The translations under genes and the position numbers were made by a program. Shown here in pieces: positions 62,015-64,000 of a stretch of DNA of 64,000 bases (positions are counted from its first letter, which is position 1; each line of letters opens with the position of its first letter). Source of the stretch: Clostridiaceae bacterium Marseille-Q4143 (GTDB taxonomy: Bacteria; Bacillota; Clostridia; Lachnospirales; Lachnospiraceae); the NCBI GenBank assembly GCA_018228645.1, contig CP073693.1, positions 2,552,416-2,616,415 of the forward strand, read 5' to 3'. The notes beneath the pieces were generated by a model that saw nothing but the letters and a program-made list of their open reading frames with translations, was not told where the DNA came from and did not search any database.

Positions 62015-63074
62015 GAAGAAAAGTATTCTGGAGAGCAATGTACTCTATACCATCATCGCAATCATTGCCGGTTTCCTGATCGGAGCCATTTTCCTGATGG
62101 TGGCAGGCATCAGTCCGGCAGTAGCCTATGGAAAACTGTTCAGTAGTATTTTCAGTAAACCGAAATATCTGGTATGGACGTTAGTATATGCGAGCCCGTT
62201 GATTTTTACTGGTCTGAGCGTAGCCTTTTCCTTCCGTACAGGTGTATTTAACATCGGTGCAGAGGGACAGTTCGTGATCGGCGGACTGGTGGCCTGTGTA
62301 CTGGGTATCGTATTAAAACTTCCGGCAGGCCTTCATGCTATCGTATGTCTGGTAGCAGCTGCAGCGGCTGGCTGTATCTGGTCCCTGATCGTTGGAGTGC
62401 TGAAAGTAAAGAGAGGTATCCATGAGGTGTTGTCCTTCATCATGTTTAACTGGATTGCCTTCTACCTTTCCAACTATGTGGTAAACCTTCCAGGCATCCA
62501 TCGTGAGAGCAGCGAGGCAACCCAGGATGTGGCAGCTTCCGCAAGACTGCTGATGCCTGAAGGACTCCGCAGTTCCCTGGACTGCAGCAATGCTCACTGG
62601 GGTATTGTACTGGCCGTCATCGCAGCAGTGATCATCTGGGTGATCATTGAGAAGACAACTCTTGGTTATAAACTGAAAGCAGTTGGTTTCAACAGCAATG
62701 GCGCTGAGTATGGCGGAATCGATGCTAATAAATCTATCCTGACCGCTCTTGGTATTTCCGGATTGTTATCCGGTCTTGGCGGAGCCGTGCAGGTACTTGG
62801 TATGGCAGGACGTCTGAGCCAGTTTGCCGGACAGGAAGGATTTGGATTCGAGGGAATCACAGTTGCCCTTATCGGATCTTCCAACCCCATCGGCTGTATT
62901 TTCTCCGGACTCTTCTATGGAGCCATGAAGTACGGTGGATCAAAACTGAGTATCGTAAAAGCACCTTCTGAGGTGGTAGACATCATCATGGGATGCGTGG
63001 TTCTTCTCATCGCAATCTCCCATGTATTTAAAGTATTTGTGCTGAAAGCAGCAAAGAAGAAGGAGGCTAAATAA
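62007..63074 (+). CDS. Nucleoside ABC transporter permease, larger subunit, copy 2, 355 aa
   Basis: Same length and, as far as I compared, identical protein sequence to copy 1, with only a handful of silent base differences (for example in the codons near 62250, 62290, 62355 and 62550). It overlaps the ATPase gene by 8 bp as in copy 1. No second binding-protein gene is seen in the window; it must share the BMP lipoprotein or use one beyond the right edge. Confidence 0.93.
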   Translation: MNKKKSILESNVLYTIIAIIAGFLIGAIFLMVAGISPAVAYGKLFSSIFSKPKYLVWTLVYASPLIFTGLSVAFSFRTGVFNIGAEGQFVIGGLVACVLGIVLKLPAGLHAIVCLVAAAAAGCIWSLIVGVLKVKRGIHEVLSFIMFNWIAFYLSNYVVNLPGIHRESSEATQDVAASARLLMPEGLRSSLDCSNAHWGIVLAVIAAVIIWVIIEKTTLGYKLKAVGFNSNGAEYGGIDANKSILTALGISGLLSGLGGAVQVLGMAGRLSQFAGQEGFGFEGITVALIGSSNPIGCIFSGLFYGAMKYGGSKLSIVKAPSEVVDIIMGCVVLLIAISHVFKVFVLKAAKKKEAK

Positions 63075-63075
63075 G

Positions 63076-64000
63076 ATGAATGAATTAATGAAAGACCTTG
63101 GTCTTCTGATCAATGCAACGCTGATCGCAACTCCGCCCCTGCTGCTGGCGGCACTTGGTTCCTGCTTCTCCGAGCGAAGCGGAGTGGTCAACATCGGTAT
63201 TGAGGGTATGATGACCATCGGCGCCTTCACCGGGGCCGTTATGGGACTGACCACCGGAAACGGCTGGATTGCATTTTTCTGTGCAGGCCTGGCAGGCGCA
63301 CTGTTCGGATTGATTCATGCATTTGCATGTATTTCCTGCCATGCAGACCAGACTATTGCCGGTACGGCCATTAACTTCTTAGGGCCTGGACTGGCACTGT
63401 TCCTTTGCAAGGCGATGTATAGTAACTCTTCCGATACACCGGCGATGGACCCTAGCTGCAAGCTGCCGAAACTCTTTGAGGGTGTGTTCCCGACCGGTTC
63501 TTTCTGGAGCAACGTACTGAATGTCTATGCAGTGGCATATCTGGTATTTATTCTGGCATTTATCTGCTGGTTTGTATTTTATAAGACCCGGTTCGGCGCT
63601 CATTTAAGAGCAGTGGGCGAGCATCCGGAAGCATGTGAGTCCCTGGGTATCGACGTATACAAAGTTCGTTACATCTGCGTCATCCTGTCCGGATTCTTGG
63701 CAGGACTCGGTGGAGCGTTCGTTACTCTGGCAACCATTAACCAGTTCCGTCCCAGCGTTATCGTAGGACAGGGCTTCATCGCGATTGCGGCAGTCATTTT
63801 CGGAAAGTTCTCCCCGGGGGGAGCAACGAAGGCATGCCTGCTCTTCGGACTTTGCAGTGGTATTAAATCCCTGGCATCCCAGAGCAATATGGTATCCCCG
63901 AACCTGATTTCTATGATCCCGTATGTGGTAACTATCGTGGCACTGGTGCTGTTCGTGGGAAAAGCTCACACACCGGCAGCCAACGGCAAGATTTTTGTGA
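63076..64000 (+). CDS. Nucleoside ABC transporter permease, smaller subunit, copy 2, cut by window end
   Basis: Second copy of the 311-aa permease; only the last four codons or so fall outside the window. The protein matches copy 1 in the parts I compared, while a cluster of silent changes occurs near 63560-63625, where copy 1 and copy 2 differ in almost every third base for about 60 bp. The following sequence is not visible, so I cannot say where the duplication ends. Confidence 0.92.
   Translation, partial: MNELMKDLGLLINATLIATPPLLLAALGSCFSERSGVVNIGIEGMMTIGAFTGAVMGLTTGNGWIAFFCAGLAGALFGLIHAFACISCHADQTIAGTAINFLGPGLALFLCKAMYSNSSDTPAMDPSCKLPKLFEGVFPTGSFWSNVLNVYAVAYLVFILAFICWFVFYKTRFGAHLRAVGEHPEACESLGIDVYKVRYICVILSGFLAGLGGAFVTLATINQFRPSVIVGQGFIAIAAVIFGKFSPGGATKACLLFGLCSGIKSLASQSNMVSPNLISMIPYVVTIVALVLFVGKAHTPAANGKIFV

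Larger units (their letters stand above)
60470..64000 (+). repeat. Right copy of the 3.5-kb direct repeat, open at the window end
   Basis: Second member of the duplication. The left limit of similarity is near the GTG start at 60470: the sequence before it (yjjW end) differs from that before copy 1 (hairpins and binding protein) except for a shared AGGAGGGAA ribosome site. Confidence 0.92.

Noticed and set aside
1..64000. CRISPR arrays, rRNA or tRNA genes, intact insertion sequences, prophage genes
   Set aside because: No regularly spaced repeats, conserved rRNA/tRNA segments, transposase or phage structural genes were recognised in reading the window.

Overview
The window reads as a chromosomal segment of a low-to-mid G+C anaerobic Firmicute, most likely a gut Lachnospiraceae (Clostridia). 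Support comes from strong AGGAGG-type ribosome sites, TTG/GTG starts, many MATE exporters, YesM/YesN two-component proteins, an FprA A-type flavoprotein, a glycyl-radical enzyme, AsnA and a Clostridia-type JetA protein. This is inference from gene families; no rRNA or tRNA gene was seen.

Layout. 1-4.1 kb is a visibly A+T-richer accessory stretch: a truncated N-formylglutamate amidohydrolase-like gene, an unknown gene, a helix-turn-helix protein coupled to an alpha/beta hydrolase, and an AAA ATPase coupled to a small protein with a PD-(D/E)XK-like signature. 4.2-9.3 kb has two MATE exporters, an FGGY sugar kinase and a wrecked M20 peptidase gene. 9.4-18.7 kb is a galactose-type sugar module: MglB-MglA-MglC importer, YesN/YesM two-component system, a membrane-anchored binding protein and a second lipoprotein binding protein. 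18.7-25.6 kb has an SseB-like protein, two divergent MATE genes, a MocR regulator, purC and an AraC regulator. 25.7-31.0 kb is a JetA-JetB-JetC (MukBEF/Wadjet-like condensin) operon with no JetD nuclease beside it. 31.1-38.1 kb holds a cupin, a large SseB-like protein, SdpI/SdpR with an operator, an ECF transporter S component behind a long structured leader, a P1 peptidase, a two-gene ABC importer without binding protein, YbaK and a decayed nuclease-family gene. 38.5-43.8 kb is housekeeping (greA, asnA, nitrilase, a RelQ-type alarmone synthetase, HAD phosphatase, FprA flavoprotein). 43.8-51.4 kb is one tightly packed co-directional run (DUF362, hflX, HAD, CapA, GNAT, map, fliB-like, add).

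51.4-64 kb is a nucleoside uptake and salvage region and the most interesting part. It has a BMP-family lipoprotein, an ATPase and two permeases; then a Crp/Fnr regulator, a uridine phosphorylase-type enzyme, the uncharacterised glycyl-radical enzyme YjjI and its activase YjjW; then a second, colinear and almost identical copy of the ATPase-permease-permease set, cut by the window end. The two copies are 7,734 bp apart with no indel, and nearly all differences I saw are synonymous. In E. coli yjjI/yjjW lie beside the deo nucleoside operon, so the association here supports a nucleoside- or pentose-linked role for this orphan radical enzyme.
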